Assembly: GCA_003427395.1 (NCBI GenBank)
Contig: BFEA01000030.1
Coordinates: 3,353,017 to 3,392,318, forward strand
Direction of reading: 5' to 3'
Length of the DNA: 39,302 nucleotides
DNA from: Chara braunii
Taxonomy: Eukaryota > Streptophyta > Charophyceae > Charales > Characeae
How positions within the stretch are numbered: position 1 is the first letter of the stretch; each line of letters begins with the position of its first letter. The position numbers were made by a program, and so were the translations under genes. The notes under the pieces are model-generated. The model was not told the origin of the DNA. It made no database searches and saw only the letters and a program-made list of their open reading frames with translations. This document shows positions 11,862 to 20,181 of this stretch, piece by piece.

Positions 11862-12126
11862 TTGACCAAAGAAAGTCAACAGTCCATAGCAGTTCGGAAA
11901 TTCAGATTCACGAGTCAAAGTCAACTCGGACCTGGTCCAGGCCGTCGATCAGACACACACCTTTGGCTGTTTGCAGGTATCCGTTAGGGGTCAAGACCAG
12001 GTGGAAATCTGCAATGTAAGGGATCCAAGCCATTGGCTGCAAAGTAATCTGGGTCATCGTATCTGAGAGACCAGAGGCTGGTCAACCTCGAGTCAACACT
12101 ATAAGCTGACCCAGCCCCAGTTGACC
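11862..12126. promoter_or_regulatory. cluster of seven W-box cores (TTGACC/T)
   Basis: TTGACC or TTGACT, on either strand, occurs at 11862, 11874, 11913, 11919, 12080, 12091 and 12121. By base frequency about 0.3 would be expected in 265 bases. TTGAC(C/T) is the binding core of plant WRKY factors. No gene start is visible nearby, so a promoter role is a guess; a retroelement LTR remnant or short repeat decay could equally produce it. Confidence 0.3.
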
Positions 12127-12498
12127 GACATTCCATCTTGCACTTGCTGCTCGACGCTGGTTGGACGCTAGCACTACGCTGACACAACGCTGGTTCGTCG
12201 CTGGCTCTGTGCTGACATTGGACGACAAGGCGAGACTGCTCTGCGACTACTTGATGCTGGCACCCTCTGTCTTTGGCGGCAGCTGGACCAGAGACCATGC
12301 TGACGTGGCATTGGCCACGCTGTCTATGAGATTGATGAGACATCGGCGAGGAGGAGGAGGATCAGGGCTGTGAGATTGTGGGAAGCTTACCTGTCTGCGA
12401 CCAATCATTGTTGCGCATTGCTGTTCATCTTCAGATGCTGTCTGCGCTGGCAAGCGCTATGATGAGACCTGCTCTTTGTCAGATTGTGTCAGAAACTG
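12127..12498. other. unassigned DNA
   Basis: GC-richer DNA with repeated GACGCTGG-like words (12150-12200). Overlapping open frames on both strands lack family motifs. Confidence 0.4.
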
Positions 12499-12826
12499 CC
12501 ATTTCGTCAAAATGGACATCTTTTATTTTTTGAACGAAATTGAAACCGAGTTTTTTGGCCAAGTCAAAATTTGTTGTTCCTGAGGGTCCAACGTTTTACA
12601 AACGCTGGACCCCCAGGCTGTACATGGACCTAGCTTGAGACCAGGCACCTCCAGGCAGTCCTGCCTGAAGGTGCCTGGTCTCAAGCTAGGTCCATGTACA
12701 GCCAGGGGGTCCAGCGTTTGTAAAACGCTGGACCCTCAGGAACAGCAAATTTTGACGAGTTTTCGGCCAAAAAACTCGGTTTCAATTTCGTCCAAAAAAT
12801 AAAAAATGTCCATTTTGACGAAATGG
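12499..12826. repeat. near-perfect 328-bp foldback element FB4
   Basis: The two halves are reverse complements of each other around a centre at about 12660 (GGCAG TC CTGCC). The outer ends are CCATTTCGTCAAAATGGACA and its complement. Arms of about 160 bases differ at few positions; the main difference is about 8 bases (GAAAACTC) present only in the right arm near 12760. Each arm holds a smaller hairpin, CCAGCGTTTGTAAAACGCTGG in the right arm. No ORF is present. The related copy at 3.0 kb, and a cousin at 24.7 kb with similar ends, make it a foldback MITE-type family. Transcription would give a long double-stranded hairpin RNA. Confidence 0.9.
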
Positions 12827-13085
12827 TCGTTCAGAGGGGACTGTCTGCTGATGTGGCAAAGGGAGATGCCCGAAGGAGAAGGGGGTTCTGAGGGAGACCT
12901 ATTTGCTAAGCTGATGGTTACGTTCTCTTCCACCTTCTAAGCCTCCTCTCGCTCCTCTCATCTTCTTCTCTGGTGAACTTGAAGTGACATTGGGCTACCT
13001 CATTACTTGTACGATTTTTGGAGACATTGTATTTGCGCTGAGACATACTGCATCTTGATATTAATGAGCTTCTCTCCTGACCGGT

Positions 13086-14644
13086 TCATTGCAACCGACC
13101 CTTGAAGACATTTTTGTTCCTGGCTTCCCGAATACCGATGAACAGACAGGCCCTCAAGGCTTGTACTACGTATCCCCAGCCTTTATGCTGGGTGTGGTCC
13201 TCAGGCACCCCGCCGAGCAATTTGTCGTCCCACTGGGATATAGTCCCGCTAATGCGGTCCCAGTGTGTTCGGCACCATTCCCAGATACGGCGGGACAGCA
13301 GACAGGAAAGCCACAAATGTGCGGTTGATTGGAAGGGCCATCTGCATCTGCCGCACTTCAGTCGGAACTTCACTCCCCTTTCAGTGAGCCACACTCCTGA
13401 GGGTGTGACTAACAAGGACAGTAGCCAGAGCAAGGCTGCTGCTCTTGGGATTGGCACATTCTGGAGCTCCTCCCAGCAGCGCAGTATATCAGCATCAATG
13501 GAGAAATAATAGAAAGAAGCTACCTGTGACCATCTGCTTACTGCAACTGACAGCGGGGTGCAGGCTGGCTGACGCAGGGCGTATGCACCTGCTGCTGTAA
13601 GATCTGTGAGCCAGGCCTCTTCTGAGAAATGAGCTGAGCCTCTCCATGACCATAACTTCGGATCCAGTCTGAGATCCCGTTTGCCCACAGTATGCATGTC
13701 CACACGCCATCCTCATCGGATACTTCGATTCTGACTTGAGAGAGAGGTCCTCGTGGAGGACTCGCTGGTGAGGAGGTAGATTACATGGCAGCGCTGGGGA
13801 TGCACCCACTGTCTCCCAGGCTTGAAACACTCGTAGACTGCCAATGGCCTATTTCTGAGCTTGTCCTTGTCGGGTGACTATTAGTTGGCCCCCACAAGAG
13901 AATACAAGCGTCCCGCCAGTAGGGCGACTACTGGTTCTCGGTTTCTCACTCACTAATAGCTCATAGCAGCAGCTTCATCGCACCATCTCTCGCTCGCCAT
14001 ACCTGCAAAGAGACAACCACAAATTTCCGAGCCATCGACGGATCGATGGTAGGTTTTCTCACCGACCAACACGGGTATGATCTCCCCCAAGCTCAAAGTG
14101 AGCTGCGTGAAAAGTTATTCATATAATTTAGCACAAAATGTGAGGCTTTACTCTCGAGGAGGACATAATGTGCTACAACAATAATGTATTGGAAAGCGTG
14201 CTGCATCAATATGCAGGCAGCCTCCAGCATCGCCCTTTTGCCTCGTCCACTCAGGCGACGTCCATCTTCTATGGCTCTTAATATATAGTTGTTTCCTAGG
14301 CTCCATCCGTGTCCAAAGTTCCAAATACTTTTATTCACCCACCGTGCATCCTCACTCCTCAGTCGCCCCCAATCCTACCGTTTGTCCCCAGAGCTCAAGG
14401 TAGCCGTAGACCAATCCCGTATAATCGATGGCCCCCTAGCCTTGTCATTTCCTCGTATCCCGGAGATACCCGTAAGCCAGTTCAGTGGAAGTGCGTATTC
14501 TTGAGAACACGTCCTCGTACCCTTTATCACGGCTAAAAAAACAAGGGATCCTTCTGTGTCGCGCGAATACGTGTATACTTGCTTCGCCGAGGTGCCATAA
14601 GAGTGCTGGTGTCGTGCCCGTTCGACGGTTAGTGCCAGTGTCAA
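13086..14644 (-). pseudogene. LINE ORF2 C-terminal fragment, copy B
   Basis: On the minus strand a broken frame runs from about 14640 to 13086. The 5' parts (14644-14375 and 14338-14093) include GHGWSLGNNYILRAIEDGRR and a hydrophobic helix, fitting the region after a LINE RT. The longest open part, 13703-13086 (205 codons), contains LLWLLSLLVTPS, a CxxC pair (KCGRC), HLWLSC and RRIWEW, the zinc-finger layout (zf-RVT) near the end of plant LINE ORF2 proteins. It aligns with copy A at 1.9-2.5 kb. No RT catalytic motif is present, so this is a 5'-truncated, frameshifted copy. An alternative is a host protein of unknown function, which the matching decayed copy makes unlikely. Confidence 0.7.
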
Positions 14645-14940
14645 AGAGTCTGTGTAGGCCCTTCCTCTGTATGGATTCTCCGGCCGTCAGTTCAAAAAGA
14701 CGGGTTAAAACCAGTTCTGATGGCTTTTGTTTCAGCGTTGAATCAGGATGTTGTAGCCAGTTCTCCTTCCATTATTTCATATCTTTATTTATTAGAGAAA
14801 ACTACGGCGCATTCAAGGTTAGAGTTTGCAATTGCATTTCGAACTGCGTTTTAGCAGTTTAGATAGGGCCCAAGTTTCAATTGCAGTTGAAACTCGGGCT
14901 CGCCTTTTCTAGCAGTTCAGTCAAGCACGTGGCCGGTTTT

Positions 14941-14983
14941 CTTTTGTTTTCTTTTCTTTTGTTTTCTTTTCTTTTTTTTTCTT

Positions 14984-15022
<39 letters not shown>

Positions 15023-15072
15023 GTCGCGCGCCATACCGCGCTGCGCTGCGGGTGGGAAAAAAAAAAAAAAAA
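14941..15072. repeat. T-rich run, GC core, A-run module
   Basis: A TTTTC-rich tract passes into about 30 pure T, then a core containing GCGCGCCATACCGCG and GCTGCGCTGCGG, then 14-15 A. The T and A runs could pair as a stem around the GC core. A similar arrangement (T-run, GC-rich core with GCGCCGCGCCGCGG, A-run) occurs at 19.54-19.61 kb inside another inverted-repeat element. Confidence 0.6.
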
Positions 15073-15086
15073 CAGCCGCATGGTTG

Positions 15087-15202
15087 GGCCACGGCCGAGA
15101 TGTGTCGGCCACAACCTAGACTGGCCACGGCCGAGATGTCTCCGTCACACCCCGGATTCGCCACGACCGAGATGTCTTGGCCACACCCCAGATTGGCCAC
15201 GG
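15087..15202 (+). repeat. 36-bp tandem repeat, about 3.2 units
   Basis: Units start at exactly 15087, 15123, 15159 and 15195 (partial). Each begins (G/C)GCCACG(G/A)CCGAGATGT and continues with a CACACC(C)-like block ending GA(C/T)T. Divergence between units is about 10-20 percent by eye. There are no unique spacers, so it is not a CRISPR array. Confidence 0.85.
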
Positions 15203-15241
15203 CAATTCGAACCTGGTTCTGTATTTCAACAGTGCAGCGAT

Positions 15242-15320
15242 GGGGTCAAAGTTAAAATCGGAACGATACAGAGAAGATTAGCATGGCCCCTGCGCAAGGA
15301 TGACACACATAAATAGAGAA
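15242..15320 (+). ncRNA. U6: truncated U6 spliceosomal RNA (pseudogene)
   Basis: A core of about 65 bases matches U6 snRNA very closely: GGAACGATACAGAGAAGATT, then AGCATGGCCCCTGCGCAAGG and ATGACAC. The ACAGAGA box (15268-15274), which pairs with the 5' splice site, and the AGC triad (15280-15282) are unchanged. The 5' stem-loop is missing or unrecognisable, although GGGTCAAAG-TTAAAATCGG still resembles the following bases. The match fails after 15320. No TATA box or plant upstream element, and no T-run terminator, adjoins it, so it is most likely a processed or captured pseudogene. Confidence 0.85.
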
Positions 15321-15690
15321 GTCACACCAGTGCTTTGAGGAATGTATCTGGCCAGTATGTGAGGACCATGAGACATATCATTTTCTTTGTTTTCTTTTTG
15401 TCGTGAGGTCCTTCTAGCGCCCTGCCAGCCAGGCAGGGCGGATTCCACGTGAGGCAGCTAACTGACTCTTTTCATTAAGTTCCAGACAAGTATTGTAGCA
15501 TCCTATATCGGACCGCAATCACAGCATAAGGGATGCTTTTCGTTTTTTGTTTTTTTTTATCTGCTGTTCGTGGATGGACGAGGGCCCTGACTGAACTGCT
15601 ACCTGAAGGCAGTCTGAGTTTCAACTGCAATTGAAACTCGGGCCCTGACTAAACTGCTAAAACGCAGTTTCAAATGCAATTACAAACTGT

Positions 15691-16013
15691 GGATGGACGA
15701 TCTTGGCGGCTGTCTTTTTATTCATTTTTGTTCTCCGAATGGCAAAAATTGCGTGCCTTAAAACGTTTATTGGATATCCTAGCTGCCGAGCTTCTACAAA
15801 AAACCATTTGATCACATCCACCGTGTCGGACTGAAACGTTGAATTCGCCAAAATTCGGTGTAGTGTGCCAAGTATCGTGATCTCCTTAGATCTTCTAGGA
15901 CCAAAACTCGTGTGGAAATGACCAAAAAAGATGAAAGATGATGAGATGATGATGAGGACCTCCCCGGTGATGAGGATGATGATGTTGAAGAGAAAGGTGA
16001 TTATCGAAAGCAA
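15691..16013 (-). pseudogene. hypothetical minus-strand ORF, possibly from a retroelement
   Basis: An open frame of about 118 codons (16013-15657) overlaps the FB5 arm at its end. The part with TLHRILANSTFQSDTVDVIKW and ARQLGYPINVLRHAI looks like a real helical protein segment, of the kind seen after the RT domain in some Penelope-like or LINE elements where a GYP motif ends a helix. That resemblance is weak and from memory. The N-terminal third is hydrophobic and low in complexity. I cannot assign a function. Confidence 0.25.
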
Positions 16014-16910
16014 GCCTCACGTTGAAGATGACGTGTGTCCTCCTCTAATGTCGTGACTTATCCTCCCATCCTCAATGTGATTCTGGACAATCGAGAGCTG
16101 CTCCCGTGTGATCCGGACACCAAGCGCCATAACACCATGCTAACGCCCCTCCAGGTTATGCAAGGGTTCGTCCTCCCTCACATTTGCTGGCTCGTTCCCA
16201 TCCCTGTGCCAGAAAGGAGAATAGCGCCTGCAACCCTGTGTGCCTGACACGGCGGTCACAGGAGAACAGCGCCCTCATGCGTGCCACGTGGCAACTCCAG
16301 GTGTGCACCCCAAGGGGTACTTCCAGCTGCGCATGTGCACCGGGACTCGTGCTAGTACGGGGCGCGCAAGTGCACGTATACGTGCGTGAGCGCAACCCCA
16401 CAAAACAGCGCGCGTTCGCCTCAGGTCCGGCCATCGGAGAAGCAGCGCTAACGCGCACCCATCTTCGTTGTACGCACATATGCATGCATACACGCATGAG
16501 CGCAAGCGGGGTTCCTTTCTTCATCTTGGGCATGTTGTCGTCATCACAATCTTCTCTGATATGAAGGAAGACCTGGAAGAAGAAAAAGATGCAAGGCAAA
16601 CAGGATGCCATCAGGTCTTTCCAAGAAATCTGGGAAGGCCCTTTGAAAGCAGCATGTGAGATAACAAACACTGGAAGCATAATTTAGGAAAATTGGAGGC
16701 AAGGAGAAGCAAGCAGAATGCACAGACCCAGGAACAGACAAGGTCTCAGGGTAGGTGATCAGAATGCACAGTACCAGGAATAGGCAGACTTGATCTGGCA
16801 GCCAGCTAAGGATGAAGAGGTACTGGTGGCATCTGCAGAATGATACTCTCAGATTCCAAATCAGTCTCAGTCGCAGGAATATCAGAAAATGTTCCAATGT
16901 TCTTCAAATG
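16014..16910. other. unassigned DNA
   Basis: 16.2-16.5 kb is rich in alternating purine/pyrimidine words (GCGCGCAAGTGCACGTATACGT, TGCATGCATACACGCATG), which inflates open frames on both strands. 16.55-16.9 kb is purine-rich with two AGAATGCACAG words about 46 bases apart. No gene family is recognised. Confidence 0.4.
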
Positions 16911-16965
16911 GGATGCTGGACCCGTTTCCAGCAGGTGAAGCTCCCCATCAATAGATGGAGCAGCC
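16911..16965 (+). mobile_element. SINE-like copy a (5' module)
   Basis: Starts GGATGCTGGACCCGTTTCCA and continues GCAGGTGAAGCTCCCCATCA and ATAGATGGAGCAGCC. At least seven other copies of this module occur in the window in both orientations, several next to A- or T-runs. A small stem-loop resembling a tRNA T-arm (ACCNG ... CAGGT) lies inside it. Confidence 0.65.
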
Positions 16966-16995
16966 AGCCGTAGGCCCTACTTGGGGAGGATGCTC

Positions 16996-17085
16996 TTTTT
17001 TTTTTTTTTTTTTTTTTTTTAACTTCGTATTCGGGAAACCTACTTAGCGAGGTGATAAGAGCATCCCCAGGATGCTCATATCACC
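16996..17085 (-). mobile_element. SINE-like 3' end with T-run and hairpin
   Basis: A 25-base T-run (the A-tail read on the other strand) is followed by AACTTCGTATTCGGGAAACC, TACTTAGCGAGGTGATAAGA and GCATCCCC, which recurs at 17.70-17.75 kb. The last 35 bases form a hairpin: GGTGATAAGAGCATCC, CCA, GGATGCTCATATCACC, with 15 of 16 pairs. Confidence 0.6.
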
Positions 17086-17686
17086 CCACCTAGTAACCGC
17101 AGCTGGCATTATCCAAAAAAAACAAAAAACAATGCCGGTGATGGCTGGTGTGTTTCCACACACCGCTACCAGGAGACAGTTCCAGACTAATGCAGGAAGC
17201 ATTCCCCAGACTGATAACAGATCCACTTCAAGCCCGCTCAAACCCCTTCAACTCCACCTCTTCCTCCCGGCAAGTCTCCCCTCCGCCCCCCAATCAACAC
17301 CCTCCCCTTCAGCCCCAGCTGCAAGCCTCTCAGCACCGTTCCCTTCGGTAGATACCCCTCCCTATATCCCTCCACCACCACTCTCAGCCCCCTCCCCCCT
17401 TGGTTCTACAGTCCCTTCCCCCCCAACCCCCCTTCCCAACTGCGCTCTCCCATGCACTCCGCCACCACAGCCTTCCCCCCTCCCCCCTCCCCCCTCCCCT
17501 CTCACCTCTCGCTATCACCCCATCATCCTCTACAACAGCAGGCCACAGTTACACAGATGGGACAACAGACGTAGGGACAACAGCTGGTAGGAGGTTTAAT
17601 TTAACAATCACGGTCAGAGGACAGTTAATCCCCTGGCAACAGGGCAGTTAATGCTGTCCAATAATCAGCTATCCAAGTCCTTGTAC
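17086..17686. other. C-rich low-complexity DNA
   Basis: 17250-17520 is strongly C-rich, giving proline-rich open frames in all three plus frames (the longest, 17072-17590, 172 codons). Three frames open over the same bases is the mark of composition, not coding. A retroelement Gag linker is possible but nothing supports it. Confidence 0.45.
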
Positions 17687-17824
17687 TTTTTTTTTTTTTC
17701 AACTTCGTGTACTGGAAACCTACTTAACGAGGCGATAAGAGCATCCCCGGTACGGAGGTCCCTGCGTCGACGGCTCCGTCTATTGGTGGGGAGTTGCACC
17801 TGCTCGAAATCTGGTCCAGCGTCC
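17687..17824 (-). mobile_element. SINE-like copy b, apparently near full length
   Basis: Read on the minus strand it starts GGACGCTGGACCAGATTTCG, continues AGCAGGTGCAACTCCCCACC and AATAGACGGAGC, then GGGGATGCTCTTATCGCCTC, and ends GAAGTTG plus a 13-base A-tail. This gives the element both a 5' module and a 3' end, about 140 bases in all. With a pol III-like T-arm at the 5' end and an A-tail it fits a short SINE that depends on LINE enzymes. Confidence 0.65.
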
Positions 17825-17845
17825 CTGTACAATTATGTAAATGTA

Positions 17846-17986
17846 TCTGCTGGAAATCGGGTCCAGCGTCCACTTAATGGGCCACTGGAACCACTTCCCA
17901 GCAAGTGCTGCTCCCACTGATAGACTGGAGCAATCATAAAGTGGGGAGCGCATGCTTGTATCACCTTCTATTGGTGCACCCAACTG
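17846..17986. repeat. rearranged SINE-like fragments
   Basis: Three partial copies lie in tandem and in mixed orientation: the complement of the 5' module at 17848-17871, a plus copy at about 17879-17932 (CCCAGCAAGTGCTGCTCCCA, ending AGACTGGAGCA) and a minus remnant at 17960-17986 (CTATTGGTGCACCC). Nested or template-switched insertion would produce this. Confidence 0.5.
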
Positions 17987-18093
17987 ATGATGTTCAAAAA
18001 AAAAAAGAAAACGAAAAGACAATCTGCTGACAGACTGGCCTATGTCAGTTGGTGCACCCCTGAATTGGTTGAGGGCTGGTCGGTTATGCACCT

Positions 18094-18450
18094 TTGTGGC
18101 TTAGGGTGTGGGTTCGAATCTTCGAGCCTGCAGTCTGGTGCGCCGTGCTGGGTACTGGGATTCTGCAATACACACACCGTTGTGGCTTAGAGCGTGGGTT
18201 CGAATCCTCAAGCCTGCACTCCAGTGTGATGTTCTGAATATTGTGGATTCTGAGCGCCGAGCTTAGGGCCATTCGCCCACTGCGTTTGCATTGTAGCCCA
18301 GATGGATTGGGTGCCTGTGTGTTCACTACCACAGGTTGCGGGTTCAAGCATTGCCTGGTGGGGCACCTGTGTCGCATGCTGCAGGAGATCTCGAAATACG
18401 CCCGTTCTTCGGGGACACAGGTTGCAGGTTCTATCCCTGCCATGCCTGAG
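18094..18450 (+). repeat. tandem tRNA-derived units
   Basis: Two clear units 86 bases apart share TTGTGGCTTAG, then GTGGGTTCGAATC. The second part is a near-perfect pol III B box (18110-18120 and 18197-18207); TGGCTTAG fits an A box but sits almost against the B box, so the middle of the tRNA is lost. Two weaker units follow near 18331 and 18419 (ACAGGTTGCGGGTTC and ACAGGTTGCAGGTTC), also 88 bases apart. No complete cloverleaf can be drawn, so these are tRNA-derived repeats and not tRNA genes. Confidence 0.6.
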
Positions 18451-18920
18451 TGGATGCTAGTGTCAGATTGCCGGTTCCTTGTTCGAGCCTAGATGGGAGG
18501 GTGCTTGGTCCACTGGTGGGGCGGCTGAGCTCGCTGTCTTGTGGCAGGATAAGGTTGCAGCTGGCACTGCTCTGAAGCGTCTGCAGTTGGCGGGCTGGGA
18601 TTAGATTTGTGCCTGCTGTCTGCGCCCCAGAAGCCGGGCTACAGTGCATGCGCCTTCCAGGGTCAGGCACCCCATGGGGGAATAGCCCGATAAATTGTAC
18701 CCGTTGGGGGTAGGCAGTCCTTGATGAAACCGAAAGGGCTGCTTACAGCACCTCAGGGGGACTAAGGGTGACGCCTGCGCGCCAGGGTACCATAAAGGTC
18801 TATGGGTGGAAAATGCTCTTAGCCATTAACCCTGAGATGAGGTGGGATGGTACCTGCAATCTTGAGCTGAAATGCCAACTGCCCCACCTGGTATGTAGAC
18901 AACTTTTTTATAAAAAAGAA
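18451..18920. other. unassigned DNA
   Basis: GC-moderate sequence following the tRNA-derived units; it may be the body of the same repeat. No coding motif is seen. Confidence 0.35.
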
Positions 18921-19102
18921 AAGAGAAAACTACGGTGCAGCCAGGGTTTGAGTTTGAAAATGCACTTTTTTTTATTTTTTTGGTGAACGTATACAACCTA
19001 GGTTTTGGGGCCGGTGGGGTCACGTGGGGATGTGTTGTGTTCGTGGGATTGCGTGAAGTGCATTTTCAAACTGTTTTCGTGACTGCACCGAAGTTGCCCC
19101 CA
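18921..19102. repeat. inverted-repeat element FB6 (paired with FB2)
   Basis: The left arm reads GAAAACTACGGTGCAGCCAG, then GAGTTTGAAAATGCACTT. The right arm starts AAGTGCATTTTCAAACTG and ends GACTGCACCG. The interior has GTATACAACC, a GGTGGGGTCACGTGGGGATG block and a T-run. FB2 at 3.6 kb shares the arms and the interior order. The left terminus is also shared with the U6-bearing element at 14.8 kb. Confidence 0.7.
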
Positions 19103-19197
19103 AAAAAAAAGAAGAAGAAAAAAAAGAAATCCAGACTCAAGTCAGTTCAATGATGATATCTCATGGCCATTGCCCTTTCCAAAAAAAAAAAAGGAAG

Positions 19198-19250
19198 GGA
19201 TGCTGGACCGGTTTGCAGCTGGTGGAGCTCCCCACCAACAGACGGGAGCC
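19198..19250 (+). mobile_element. SINE-like copy e
   Basis: GGATGCTGGACCGGTTTGCA, then GCTGGTGGAGCTCCCCACCA and ACAGACGGGAGCC, directly after a 12-base A-run. In its T-arm-like stem ACCGG faces CTGGT, so the fourth pair is G-T where other copies have different bases, keeping the stem. Confidence 0.6.
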
Positions 19251-19417
19251 ATCACCTTTGAAACTAATAAATAGAAGGAAAGGATTCGCACCGAGCGTCT
19301 GCAGGACCTGTTCAACAAGCCTCGCACGGCAGTGCTTCAGCTAGGGCTGGGTCTTCCTACCCAGTGCCGGTGCCCTTTTTTTTTTTTGAAACAACGGCGG
19401 ACGCGGCATGTTTTGAG
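19251..19417. other. unassigned DNA with a T-run
   Basis: May be the remaining body of SINE copy e. A T-run lies at 19377-19387. Confidence 0.3.
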
Positions 19418-19610
19418 TTCCTAAAGGCACGAAAAACAGGCCTTCGGCGTCTGTGTCAGGGCCTGAGTTCGGAAAGGCGTTCGTACCTCAAGGCCGGCAG
19501 TGGTGTCAGGGCGGAGTTCGGAAAGGCGGTTGTGTTTTGTTTTTGTTTTTTTTTTTTCGGTTGGTCGTGGTGTGCTGCGCCGCGCCGCGGCTGCAAGGAG
19601 AAAAAAAAGT

Positions 19611-19648
19611 TTGTTTGTTTGTTTGTTTGTTTGTTTGTTTGTTTGTTT
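19611..19648 (+). repeat. (GTTT)n microsatellite
   Basis: About ten GTTT units run directly into the N-run, so the true length is unknown. Confidence 0.9.
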
Positions 19649-20181
19649 NNNNNNNNNNNNNNNNNNNNNNNNNNNNNNNNNNNNNNNNNNNNNNNNNNNN
19701 NNNNNNNNNNNNNNNNNNNNNNNNNNNNNNNNNNNNNNNNNNNNNNNNNNNNNNNNNNNNNNNNNNNNNNNNNNNNNNNNNNNNNNNNNNNNNNNNNNNN
19801 NNNNNNNNNNNNNNNNNNNNNNNNNNNNNNNNNNNNNNNNNNNNNNNNNNNNNNNNNNNNNNNNNNNNNNNNNNNNNNNNNNNNNNNNNNNNNNNNNNNN
19901 NNNNNNNNNNNNNNNNNNNNNNNNNNNNNNNNNNNNNNNNNNNNNNNNNNNNNNNNNNNNNNNNNNNNNNNNNNNNNNNNNNNNNNNNNNNNNNNNNNNN
20001 NNNNNNNNNNNNNNNNNNNNNNNNNNNNNNNNNNNNNNNNNNNNNNNNNNNNNNNNNNNNNNNNNNNNNNNNNNNNNNNNNNNNNNNNNNNNNNNNNNNN
20101 NNNNNNNNNNNNNNNNNNNNNNNNNNNNNNNNNNNNNNNNNNNNNNNNNNNNNNNNNNNNNNNNNNNNNNNNNNNNNNNNN
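19649..20181. other. assembly gap, 533 N
   Basis: All bases are N. Open frames that cross it are artefacts. Confidence 0.99.

Larger units (their letters stand above)
14797..15690. mobile_element. inverted-repeat element FB5 carrying a U6 snRNA fragment
   Basis: Arms of about 100 bases (14823-14925 and 15583-15688) are inverted copies: both contain AACTGCGTTTTAGCAGTTTA and TTTCAATTGCAGTTGAAACT or their complements. The left end shares AGAGAAAACTACGG with the FB6 element at 18.92 kb, suggesting the true terminus is near 14797. Between the arms lie a long T-run, a GC-rich core, an A-run, a 36-bp tandem repeat and a truncated U6 gene. No protein is encoded, so the element would need enzymes supplied in trans. 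The mobile nature is inferred from the arms and from the shared end. Confidence 0.6.

Noticed and set aside
14877-15200. Lysine-rich minus ORF
   Set aside because: It is the T-run read on the other strand.
15087-15202. 36-bp repeats with regular period as a CRISPR array
   Set aside because: Units are contiguous with no unique spacers, and the setting is eukaryotic.
16156-16680. 174-codon minus ORF
   Set aside because: A plus-strand frame is open over the same bases and no family motif is present; alternating purine/pyrimidine composition avoids stops.
17072-17590. 172-codon proline-rich ORF
   Set aside because: All plus frames stay open over the same C-rich DNA; composition explains it.
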